Source of the DNA: Apoderus coryli | Taxonomy: Eukaryota; Arthropoda; Insecta; Coleoptera; Attelabidae | NCBI GenBank assembly: GCA_911728435.2 | Contig: OU452205.1 | Location: forward strand, 12,964,260-13,028,259 | Direction: 5' to 3' | Length of the DNA stretch: 64,000 nt | Position numbers and translations under genes: made by a program | Shown: piece by piece, positions 47,501 to 55,300 of the stretch | Layout: the number at the start of each line of letters is the position of its first letter | How positions within the stretch are numbered: the first letter of the stretch is position 1 | Notes under the pieces: generated by a model | Seen by the model: only the letters and a program-made list of their open reading frames with translations | The model's database searches: none | Told to the model about the DNA's origin: nothing

Positions 47501-48084
47501 TCAAATTTATATTCTAACTACATTCTCGACCAAATCCTTTAATCTCATCAATTGTCTTCACTTCGAAATTGTCTGTTACATGAATATTGATCTACTGTAT
47601 ACAAATCTTCTTCAACGTTTCTTTAAAATTTATCTAATTAGACAAATCTACCTACTTTAAATTTATCAACCAATTGTGACGCCAAGGCAATATGCAGACA
47701 ATAAAATAAAAAAATAACAAAATTAACACAACAAATAAAATTACATTCTTAATTTTACAGACCTCAATGCCAATTCGCGTTCATTCTATTCACATAATCA
47801 ACCATTCCTGGGTATTTGACATCGCCTACAACGTTTTAAAACCATTACTTGGTGATTTTATGACCGAAAGAATCCATTTTCATAATGATTATGAGAGTTT
47901 ACATGAACATATTGATCCTAAACATCTACCGAAGCGGTATAATGGAGTCCATCGTGATTATAGTTTCAATACATGGATAGAAAGTATTCGAGATAACGAA
48001 GCAGTACTTCAAGAGATTGAATCAATGGGATATGAGAATTGCAGAGAAGTTGTGAAAAATTTTAAAATGCGAGAGGCAATTTAA
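29431..48084 (+). CDS. CRAL-TRIO (Sec14-like) lipid-binding protein, alpha-TTP/clavesin-like
   Basis: Join 29431-29590, 32346-32440, 32886-33033, 46969-47162 and 47761-48084, giving 306 aa. Every junction is GT-AG and in phase. The family binds hydrophobic ligands (retinoids, tocopherol, phosphoinositides) in a closed pocket and shuttles them in the cytosol; the ligand here cannot be read. An acidic N-terminus precedes the CRAL-TRIO N domain (AFLLRFLRARRF, about residues 65-80), and the lipid-binding domain starts near residue 105 (PYLDQNGRRILIFRMG). The C-terminal part has the diagnostic MPIRVHSIHIINHSW and KHLPKRYNGVH (near 205-265). The length is normal for the family. An acceptor at 29419 (TTTTTGTAG) shows an upstream non-coding exon that I could not place. 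Intron 3 is 13.9 kb of transposon debris. Confidence 0.92.
29751..30545 (-). mobile_element. PIF/Harbinger-like element with TTA target duplications
   Basis: The terminal inverted repeats TGTTTGCTTCCCACGGCTCG (29751) and the inverse of GCGCCGTGGGAAGCGAGCA (ending 30545) are flanked on both sides by TTA (29748-29750 and 30546-30548). A TTA duplication is the signature of this superfamily. Length is 795 bp. The element is GC-rich at both ends, unlike its surroundings, and carries a Myb/SANT-like frame on the - strand. It has no DDE transposase, so it is non-autonomous. It lies in intron 1 of the CRAL-TRIO gene. Confidence 0.8.
29918..30213 (-). pseudogene. Harbinger-type Myb/SANT-like (MADF-like) DNA-binding protein, partial
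   Basis: A frame ending at 29918 reads VSIKELKKKGDSLMSTYRKL and VFKPDWPFYNIMALFLDD. This is the typical second half of the Myb/SANT-like accessory protein of Harbinger transposons: a basic helix, then an aromatic F/Y-rich helix. Upstream codons (about 30213-30125, with WDAWNGICTQLKD) continue the domain without a clear start. In Harbingers the Myb-like protein recruits transposase to the ends. The gene is 5'-incomplete. Confidence 0.65.
30549..32345. other. CRAL-TRIO intron 1 remainder
   Basis: Mostly unrecognised AT-rich sequence. A short inverted pair GTAATAAATATTTGCCACTAG (31016-31036) and its inverse (31099-31119) marks a likely ~100-bp MITE. Around 31880-32060 a CG-richer patch repeats the word GGCAACTA but shows no frame. 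Confidence 0.45.
32346..32440 (+). CDS. CRAL-TRIO gene, coding exon 2
   Basis: The acceptor TTTTTCAG precedes it. It encodes the hallmark DDAFLLRFLRARRF of the CRAL-TRIO N-terminal domain. Donor TTG|GTAAG, phase 0. Confidence 0.92.
32886..33033 (+). CDS. CRAL-TRIO gene, coding exon 3
   Basis: The acceptor TTTCATTTCAG precedes it. It encodes the start of the lipid-binding domain, ending RRILIFRM. Donor ATGG|GTAAGT, phase 1. Confidence 0.92.
33114..33223. repeat. near-perfect 110-nt hairpin
   Basis: Arms 33114-33165 and 33172-33223 (52 nt each) pair at 51 of 52 positions, with a 6-nt loop GAAGTG. It starts TCGATAGAAAATCTCATAGG and lies about 80 bp after exon 3 of the CRAL-TRIO gene, so any unspliced transcript would carry it. 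It could be a hairpin-RNA locus, a young MITE or a recent inverted duplication. Confidence 0.85.
33290..35090 (-). pseudogene. jockey-type LINE, deleted internally (ORF1, endonuclease scraps, RT tail)
   Basis: Reading the - strand from 35090, ORF1 starts with a Cys-rich PHD-like piece (FCFCPQNN, WACEKCLEKQ). A Ser/Ala-rich linker and a helical region (FERMYDDMHEKYNEQLE) follow, down to 34505. Next is the start of the endonuclease (CIYQNVRGLNTKI, TETWLHSNVKDEELF; 34361-34200). A deletion then leads into a linker frame (34071-33700) and directly into an RT C-terminal tail (SPVFVMCNNFNMICNDCDIF, 33650-33600). All of the RT catalytic domain is lost. The 3' end has CTGTTGGGCAATAAACG and a TTTA-repeat tail (33283-33300). 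Confidence 0.85.
35120..35640. repeat. tandem repeat, about 170 bp, three units
   Basis: The block ACTAATACGTATCTGGTAGC recurs at 35161, 35329 (one change) and 35500, giving spacings of 168 and 171 bp. Each unit also has CAAAAATTTT..ATAGGG and TTGAGTTCAAA-like blocks. Satellite-like; no frame. Confidence 0.75.
36107..36350 (+). repeat. copies of dispersed repeat blocks
   Basis: 36107-36240 repeats the tail of the SINE-like unit at 28963-29080 (AGTTTGTTACGTTAGTTTATTGG). 36310-36350 repeats the end of the repeat at 27565-27600, and is again followed by a TATACAGGG palindrome. Confidence 0.6.
36366..38392. mobile_element. palindromic element with TACAGGGTGTCC ends and a transposase fragment
   Basis: Arms of about 500 bp (36470-37006 and 37911-38392) are inverted copies beginning GTGAGTCTATACAGGGTGTC. 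Internal relatives of the end motif recur in each arm. The centre holds a transposase N-terminal fragment (37640-37413). Shorter copies of the same arms lie at 44019-44475. Confidence 0.75.
37413..37668 (-). pseudogene. DUF4817-type transposase HTH fragment
   Basis: TYSKGERIDMIFILGEWSKN and KKAVFERLLRQFNERYH form the helix-turn-helix segment found at the N-terminus of many insect IS630/mariner-like proteins (DUF4817: Y-x-E-x2-D-M-x2-I-x-G-E). The catalytic domain is absent. Being central in a palindrome with TACAGGGTG ends, it links this fold-back family to mariner-like transposases. Confidence 0.7.
38393..39804. other. intronic DNA, small repeat scraps
   Basis: A short inverted pair of end motifs (ACATACAGGGCGGTCC near 39012 and ACACCCTGTATT near 39072) is another remnant of the palindrome family. 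A - strand frame at 38946-38728 is unrecognised. Confidence 0.4.
39805..40275 (-). pseudogene. mariner (DD34D) transposase fragment
   Basis: From 40272 down: TGDESWIYAYEPESEQQST (first Asp), WLFQDEP, QMVACFFRKTGHVATVPL. In the next frame come RRITLHNDNPSSHT (second Asp) and PPYSPDLAPNDFFLF (third Asp). There are 34 residues between the second and third Asp, as in true mariners. One frameshift near 40011 separates the halves, and both termini are missing. It is inactive, but the catalytic motif set is readable. Confidence 0.85.
40325..40980 (+). pseudogene. 5'-truncated LINE, RT C-terminal end and 3' tail
   Basis: The frame reads CAYVRSKLEYGS, then VERVQRRLLKYLVWK, SLEHRRVSSLAFLYNLLHG and MMTTNFNKICHCCDMFFDN. 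This is the conserved thumb-to-end region of jockey-type RT. The 3' tail GATCTGTTGGGCAATAAAGC is the same as that of the LINE at 33290-35090 (opposite strand), so both belong to one family. The catalytic domain is missing. Confidence 0.85.
40981..41899. other. no recognised feature
   Basis: AT-rich intronic DNA of the CRAL-TRIO gene. No frame or repeat is recognised. Confidence 0.4.
41900..42130. repeat. TACAGGGTGTTTC end motif and nearby hairpin
   Basis: ACAGGGTGTTTCAAAAAAACG at 41905 is the start of a transposon end. At 42029-42112, TTTTTAGGAAATAAAATGC...GCATCC is mirrored by GGATGCGACCGCATTTTTTTTATTTCCTAAAAATT. Probably the left end of the element whose transposase lies at 42790-43552. 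Confidence 0.5.
42515..42770 (+). repeat. tRNA-derived SINE
   Basis: A GC-rich head (CTCCCGGCCGAGTCGGTAGA, then GACCGTGGTTCGGATTCC as a B box) precedes an AT-rich body. It ends in an A-rich tail (AAAAACTAAAAAAAAAAATAAG, then AATAAATAAATGAATAAA). Head, body and A-rich tail are the standard SINE layout. The A box is not perfect. Confidence 0.55.
42790..43552 (-). pseudogene. Tc1/mariner-like transposase relic
   Basis: From 43552 down, an HTH region (QDLEEDVLNMVEENTGIST, VAEVLNVSDSTVW) is followed by broken catalytic pieces (NPHAIFEDHFQHQFSLNV, GLIGPVPLPG-like). The final catalytic segment (ENRWIGRDGPHLWPALSPDL) leads into a typical end (CIRARGGHFQQ). Many stops and frameshifts. The wording resembles the 'NRWIGRGGP' subgroup that is common in beetles and ants. 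Confidence 0.8.
43690..43915 (+). repeat. LINE 3' end remnant
   Basis: ATAAGCTGTTGGCCGAATAAATG followed by a TATTATTATTA tail matches the 3' end of the LINE family seen at 33290 and 40325. No coding sequence is left. Confidence 0.55.
44019..44475. mobile_element. short copy of the 36366-38392 palindrome family
   Basis: TATACAGGGTTATTCACGCC, then GTGAATCTATACAGGGTGTCC, the CCCCGTTCAAAATAAACCTAAC block and AAATACAGGGTGTCCAATAA appear in the same order as at 36366-36780. The inverse of the first block closes the copy near 44460. Confidence 0.65.
44476..45949. other. no recognised feature
   Basis: AT-rich intronic DNA with single CACCCTGTATA motifs (44692, 45950). Confidence 0.4.
45955..46800 (+). 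mobile_element. one-armed relative of the 49424-51681 palindrome with an HTH relic
   Basis: It begins ATATACCGGGTGTCCTACC and shares the GGTTATACCGGAA block and a further ACAGGGTG site (46402) with the palindrome in Rod. At about 46650-46780 one frame reads GECDRVITRTCDN, matching GECNKVINRTCRV of the transposase at 50918-50463. This copy has lost its second arm. Confidence 0.6.
46969..47162 (+). CDS. CRAL-TRIO gene, coding exon 4
   Basis: The acceptor TTTTAATTAG precedes it. It completes the Gly codon and reads QWDTSKFSTDELFQ through LSVSQAWYMSPTIARQMLQ. Donor TTT|GTAAGT, phase 0. Separated from exon 3 by 13.9 kb. Confidence 0.92.
47761..48084 (+). CDS. CRAL-TRIO gene, terminal coding exon
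   Basis: The acceptor AATTTTACAG precedes it. It encodes the conserved lipid-binding half and stops at TAA 48082-48084. Confidence 0.93.
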   Translation, partial: TSMPIRVHSIHIINHSWVFDIAYNVLKPLLGDFMTERIHFHNDYESLHEHIDPKHLPKRYNGVHRDYSFNTWIESIRDNEAVLQEIESMGYENCREVVKNFKMREAI

Positions 48085-49000
48085 GTTAAAAATATGCGAG
48101 CAGGAATTATCACGGAACAACAATATTCCGCGACATAATACACCATGACACAATGTTATTTTAATATAAGCAGTACTTGCATTTTCTGATTATCGACCAC
48201 TAATGTGATATTATAATTACGTAATGTATAATTTTCAAAACCGCATGAGACCATGAAATGTAAAGGTTGTCTGTTCTCAACTTAAGTATCTTCTGTGATA
48301 TATTATGATTGATAATTTGTGCCTTTAAAATTTTACGAAAATATTATATTATTTATAAAGTTTCTGATATACATGATGCTTGAAAATGAAATTGAAATGT
48401 TTTGTGTATCATATAAACGTTAAGTCAAGACTACTAGGGAAATATCACCCTAAAGAATGGCGGCTAAATAAGACTTGAACAATATAACACAAAACGAGGA
48501 AATGCTAATTCGTTATAAGTATTACTGTTATTACAACACCTTTAGCATATTTTGTCACACACAAAATTAATTGGAAATCGGTGCATTAAAGCAGCCATAC
48601 CAATTTTGATAAGAGACCTTTAACAAACTTGCACAGCGGTTCAGAAAAAAAACCAGTTCAGATAAACCGATTAATTTAGAAACTTTTTCATAAAATAAAC
48701 ACTAATTTGAAAAACAAATATGTTGGTCACTGTTCGTTATGCAATAATATTTCATCCAACCACAATTTTTGACGAAACGATTGTAAAACAAGCCATCTTC
48801 TATTTTCACAAAGGAATATCTGTACATAGTGTGTGTGTTTAGCCTTTGTTCTAAGACATCTTGTATAATTATGATATAATATAGATAATATAAAATGTAT
48901 AATATACAATATTTTTAGAAACGATGACAAAGCCTTCGTTGTGGCTTTAGCGTAGTAAATATAATGTTTTTGATATAATTTAAATAATTTCTAATAAATT
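48085..49000 (+). other. probable 3' UTR of the CRAL-TRIO gene
   Basis: Candidate AATAAA signals at 48694-48699 and 48993-48998. Which one is used cannot be told. No other frame in the stretch looks coding. Confidence 0.45.
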
Positions 49001-49228
49001 TTACATATTTTAAACAGTTTTGTTTTATTCAGTAAATTTTATTTATTTATTTTAACCTAGTTTTTGAAGTACTACATTTAATCATCATTTAATTATTACA
49101 TTTAAATTAATATTTATCAAATACCTTCAAAAAAATTGGGAAGGATATTTAAATAAGTCAAAGCTAATTTTAGAAAAAAATATTTTTTTAATTTACACAT
49201 TATTTGGGTAACAAAATATATTATACGT

Positions 49229-49234
49229 TTTATT
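49229..49234 (-). terminator. predicted poly(A) signal of the Rod gene
   Basis: AATAAA on the - strand, 64 bp after the proposed stop codon at 49300-49298. The converging CRAL-TRIO signal is at 48993. Confidence 0.45.
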
Positions 49235-49297
49235 GAAATAAAACCAAACTTATACAACTAATTACTAAAATAATTAAATATAAACCACCATTTCCAA

Positions 49298-49342
49298 CTA
49301 GTTTCTAATTGAACTCTGATACGTTGCCAAATATGATTTCAT
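49298..49342 (-). CDS. rod: Rod probable terminal exon
   Basis: After the acceptor TTTATTTTCAG it reads MKSYLATYQSSIRN and TAG. It follows a 4.65 kb intron filled by a palindromic transposon and retrozyme-like repeats. Phase fits, and AATAAA follows after 64 bp. It is the weakest exon of the model. Confidence 0.45.
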   Translation of the reverse strand: MKSYLATYQSSIRN

Positions 49343-52300
49343 CTGAAAATAAAAATAGCTTACTTATGGAAGTACCCTTCACCATTAAAGAATGGCCCTT
49401 AAGACAAAGAGCTTAATAAAGTATATACAGGGTGTCCTACGGTGGCAACCCATTAGATTATTTCAGAAACTACTTCGAATTGAATTTTGAAACTTTCAGT
49501 GTCTATATTGTCAAATATGCTCTACTCAAATACTATAATAGCAACGGCATAGCACTTCCGGTTATACCGGAAGTTGATGGCAACCTCGTTATTTTAAATG
49601 GAACACCCTATATATTATTACATTTTTGGATTCTAAATAAGATTTCAGACATATTTCATGTATAATGTCCTATACCTAACCTCAGTCGTTTTTGACTTAT
49701 ATCAAGATTTATGTCAAAATTGACAGTTTAGGGCTCCATAAGAATTCCGTTTTTTCCTTGTAAGTCAGTATTTAATAATTATTTTGCAGGTATTTTCTTG
49801 TCAGGTGGGATCTTCTTTTTCGAATTGACAAGACATTTTCAGATTCGTTTATACAGGGTGGTCAAAAAATTATATTGAAAACGGTTCAAGAAAAACAGTT
49901 GAAAGTCAATTTTTTCAAATGGAATGGGTATATTATTATTATTTTATCTTCCTTAGCATTAAAAAATAATGCAATTTTGTAATAGGTCATCATTTTCTAA
50001 AATGCATAGTTTTCGAAATATCGTCATTTTAAATTTTTCTGCAGCGCCTACCGTTGTCTCTCTGGAAGCTTCCAGATAGCTATCTAATTAATTTAGTTAA
50101 CCATGAAAATAATGACATTTCTCTGAATTAGCATAAACGTCACACTAACTGGTACCAACAACTTCTTAATTCATTTCATGGTAGATCATCCAAAAAATGC
50201 GCCACAACATTTTGCAAAATATAAAGATAACCTTGCGTATTTAAATTATGCTCGTAAATAAAATATTCAACATGTGTGTCTTTCATCATACAAAAAACGT
50301 TCACACTAAATTTATTTTGAAAATTTCGTTCTCGAATAGCGTGCGGATTCTCAGAAGCCCAAAAATAACTATTTTGTCTATTAACGATTCCATCTCTCGA
50401 AAATTTCGACTCATCTGTCCAAATCACTTTTTGCAGAAACCCAGGATCTTCTTGCGTTCGTGTTAAAATGGTTTCGCAGAACCGTACTCGTCGTTCGGCA
50501 TCACCTGCTTCCAGACCACAAGATATTTGAATTTAAATGGATGTAAACCACTACTTTTTAATATTTTTTGGGCAGAGGATTTTGAAATTCCTAGATCTTG
50601 TTCAGCAGCACGCACTGATGATTCAGGATATGTATTAAAATATGCCAAAACATTTACCACATTATCCTCATTTGTAGTTACAGGTATTTGTAGTACTCGA
50701 TTTGCATGACACTGCCCCCACCGTATTTGATTTCTCAAAATTCCTCTTAATTTTTCTCTAGTCATTGTTGGCAAATGCGGGTTTCTCTCGTTAAATACTC
50801 TACAGGTTCTATTAATCACTTTGTTACATTCTCCATGGATTACTATTACATTTACAATATCAGCATATGAATAAATATTTTCCATTTTGTAATAGTTATT
50901 GTAAAATATAATGGTCACAAATATTGATAAATAACGACTGGTTGGATAGCAACAACTAATTTCATATTTAGTTTGACGTTTATGCTAATTCAGAGAAATG
51001 TCATTATTTTCATGGCTAACTAAATTAATTAGCTAGCTTCCAGAGAGACAACGGTAGGCGCTGCAGAAAAATTTAAAATGACGATATTTCGACAACTATG
51101 CATTTTAGAAAATGATAACCTATTACAAAATTGCATTATTTTTTAATGCTAAGGACGATAAAATAATAATAATATACCCATTCCATTTGAAAAAATTGAC
51201 TTTCAACTGTTTTTCTTGAACTGTTTTCAATAGAATTTTTTGACCACCCTGTATAAACTAATCAGAAAATGTCTTGTCAATTCGAAAAAGAAGATCCCAC
51301 CTGATAAGAAAATACCTGCAAAATAATTATTAAATACTGATTTACAAGGAAAAAACGGAATTCTTATGGAGCCCTAAACTGTCAATTTTGACATAAATCT
51401 TGATATAAGTCAAAAACGACTGACGTTAGGTATAGGACATGATACATGAAATATGTGTGAAATCTTATTTAGAATCCAAAAATGTAATAATATATAGGGT
51501 ATTCCATTGAAAATAACAAAGTTGCCATTAACTTCCGGTATAACCGGAAGTGCTATGCCGTTGATATTATATTATTTGAGTAGAGCATATTTGACAATAT
51601 AGACACTGAAATTTTCAAAATTCAATTCGAAGTAGTTTCTGAAATAATCTAATGGGTTGCCACCGTAGGACACCCTGTATACGTCTATAGCTTATTTAAT
51701 TTTAACATTATTTGTATAATAATTTAGTACAAATTTAAATAAATATATTTTAATAGGTATGTTGTGAATACCTCTTTATATTTAAACCACGAAACCTTTC
51801 TTTATTATTTAATGTAAAGAGATGTTTGAGTAGTTTCAATTTACTTTAAACAAGATATAAACTTATCATGCTTCTGTAAAAATGAACTATTTAATATTAT
51901 GTTTTAGTCACATGAGACATTTTTGCTGCTTGTGTCATTTTATATTACCATATAAAATGTACAGGGTGGCCCAAACTATAAGCTTTTTTTAATCGAACTT
52001 GTTTCTGGCAGAAACACCAATAAACTAACCTGCATCCTCCAAGCTCAAATTTGAAGCAAAGCTCATTGTTACCAACAGAATTCCGTTACGTTTAACCGTT
52101 TTTGCCGCTAGGGGGGTTCTCTCGAATTTATTCGACTTCGTTTTTCGTGGATAACTTTGTTTTTTTTTAGATAATTAATGTCTATTAACTAATTAAATGC
52201 AGTTTTTTTATGTAGAAGAAGCTGATATGTAAGAGGGACTGGACAAATTTGTTTGTTTACAGGCTCATTCGTAAATTTGCTAGAACAATGTTTTTACTAA

Positions 52301-55300
52301 TGGAACACCCAGTATACGTTAACATTCTCTTGTAAGGCGTGGTATTCTCTTTCCGAATTTACATACCATTTACATAAAATTTTATATCCAGTTTTATGAC
52401 TTCAAGTAGGCAAGTGAACCATTTTAACAGTTGCGGGAATGAAATGTGTTTTGAAATATAACAAAAGTTTCATACAAAAATAATCCTTTAAATGTATATT
52501 TTTTCTTTGCTCTGCTGTGTGCTTTTTTATAATAAAATTATGTGATCACTCTATATAAAATTTTCATATAAAAAACCTAAGTATTAAATCTCATAGTGTG
52601 ATATGATATATGTTATGTATGATATAATTATAAATAGATTCCAGATGTTTTTCTATTTATTATAATTTTCGCTGACTAAATAGAGCACTGTATGATTTTG
52701 ATTATGTAACTTCGCACTATAAGTTTGTAAAATAAAATAAAGTTGGTAAGTTTTTAGAAAAAATTTTCAACTACAAATAAACCTAATTATAAGACAACAA
52801 GATGTTTTTTGCGAGATCTAGTGTGAGCAGGCAATATGCCCGGTGAAACAAAGTTCAAAAACAATGGCTGGACGAGAAGCAACAACTCCATCATATGTAC
52901 AAGGATGTGTTTGGTGACATCTAGTTTTCGTTGGTAATACAACAATTCACTATACGACTGCTTGGGAGCTCACTGACCCCATAAAGCACAACTACCAACA
53001 CATAGATGCGTCGATACTCCCTTTAGCGGGACGCCTATATTAGAAATGGGCTTGTTTAACAAAACAAGACTTAATTCCAAGAGTTTGTCAACCACTATAC
53101 TTTCACCAGACAGCCGTTTCGTCGACTCATCAGTGGTGATCGGTCAGTAGTTGACAGCCAAACTCTTGTAAATACTGTGGTATATACCCCAGACGGTACA
53201 GAGATGTAAAAGGATGTGTTTTGGCGACATCTAGTTTTCGTTGGTAATACGCCGAGCGAACAACAATTCACTATATCGACTGCTTGGGAATACAGCCGTT
53301 AAGTTTGGTGGTAAATGATTATACATTCTGCGACTGTCATTAAGGAGTGATTTCTTTAATAGGGCAGATCTCGGTACAGGCAAGTGCACCCGCTGAAATA
53401 GTCTCGTGGGATAAGGGTGACTAGGTGGAGCTGAGCTGTTAATGTTTCTTACATTTCTATGAATAAGACATACAGTGTCTAAAATGAAAAGTGATGTAAG
53501 AGTCAATAATCGATGTTTTTTGAATAATTCTCTACAGCTTACAGTAAAATCTGCTTTAACATATAACGAACAGCTCGCTTCTGCAGTGTAAATATACTCT
53601 TAAGCAAAGTTTGGGCAGAAGTTCCATATCGAAGAAAAATACACATTTCTTGCAACTTTCAGCCCAAGAGCCCCTGATACAACTCTCAAAGCATAACAGC
53701 CAGATGAAACTTTCTTGCATAACAGTTTAACATGCTCATCAAACTTAAACTTTAAATCAATTTGGAGTCCCAAAAAAATTAACACAATTAGGACTATTAA
53801 TAGGGTTATTTTCAAATAGCAAATCATAAAATTTAAAATATTATGTGTTTTTGATAAATTAATCGCACCATTCCTTTATCTTTACCAAATCATTTCTTTA
53901 ACAACATGCACTTTATTGTAGAAATTATGGCATGTTTGCTGATCAAATCGGAATATAAATAAAATCATTTAGATGTTTTATAGAACGTACGCACCTTTTT
54001 AACACCGTAGACACCGCGTTTGAATAAATCTGTCAGATCGTTCGAAAGGGTCCTTGATGCCAATATTTGCTGAAACAAATGCACATTACATTGGAGATGA
54101 ATTTAAGAATATCTAATTTACCTCAACATAAAATTGTTTCTTCTCATCTGGTACAAATTGTAGAAAAACAGCTGCAAAATCATTCCTTTTTTGTTCCAAG
54201 CATTTCATTACAATTGGCTCAAAGTCTAAAAGATTTACTACTGGACAAGTCTGGAAGATAATCAAAGTGATTAAAAAATTACTATTAAAAACACTTTACT
54301 GTTACATACCTGAATTATCAGACAATTATTGATATAATGCTCATACAAATCACTTGGATGGTCTTTGAACACACTGTTAATTATCACTTGCCAAGCATTT
54401 ACATAGAATTCTTTCAGACATTTGTTTTTCAACAGATCCACATAGAGTCTTAACTCAGTTATCTGCAATAAAACTTATATTAGTGAATTTTAAGTGAAGA
54501 AAGCTATAATATTGTGGTCTATTATAAAAAAATTGAAACACAACACTTTAAAAAGAAAAGAAAGGTACTACACATTTACGTATTTAATTTTTGTGATGTA
54601 TAAAGAAAAAAAAATGAAATGCCATGTTTTATAGTGTATTCTTGTTTTTGTAGCTTGAAAAAGAGGAAATTAAACCTCGAAACGTTGCTGACTTTAACAT
54701 AAAGTGTTGAAACTTTATTTCGTCCTTTTACCCACGAGCTCCACAGTAAAAAATATATATCTACAGGACACGAAACATTAAAAAGTAATATACCTATTTT
54801 TGAATTGAAAATGACTTTAAATTTAACAATAAAAAATCCAGGACCGTATTTAAAAAACGAAGTTAATGATGGTTTTTCTAAAACGAAACGTCGCAGTGAA
54901 AATTTGTAAACGCTATCTTATCATCAAAAAGTAACAATGAGAAAGTGCTTGTAATTTTCATATATATGTAAAAATAATGTCAGAAATAAATAAAAACTAA
55001 AATCGCAAAAAATTGTTTTTCCAAAAATTCTCGAAAACGGCTGAAGTTAGTTTAATTTTCAAAATACCATTTAAAAGGTGTTTAAATTGTACGACTTTTC
55101 TCTAATTTAACCTACATTGTAACTGCTACCGTTTCCAAGATTCCAATGCTATCCTATTCTTATCTTGGACACGTATATCAGTCATTTATTGACGGATTTC
55201 AAAAAAAAATTTCACCAATCTATTAGATTTTGTCTATATATTGTATAAATATAAAAACAAATATTATCATCACTATCAAACTTCTCCATTAGACAATACT

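Noticed and set aside
54653..54689. CTTGAAAAAGAGG...CCTCGAAACG as another hammerhead-like motif
   Set aside because: It has a stem and GAAAC, but CTGANGA is not present, so the core is not supported.
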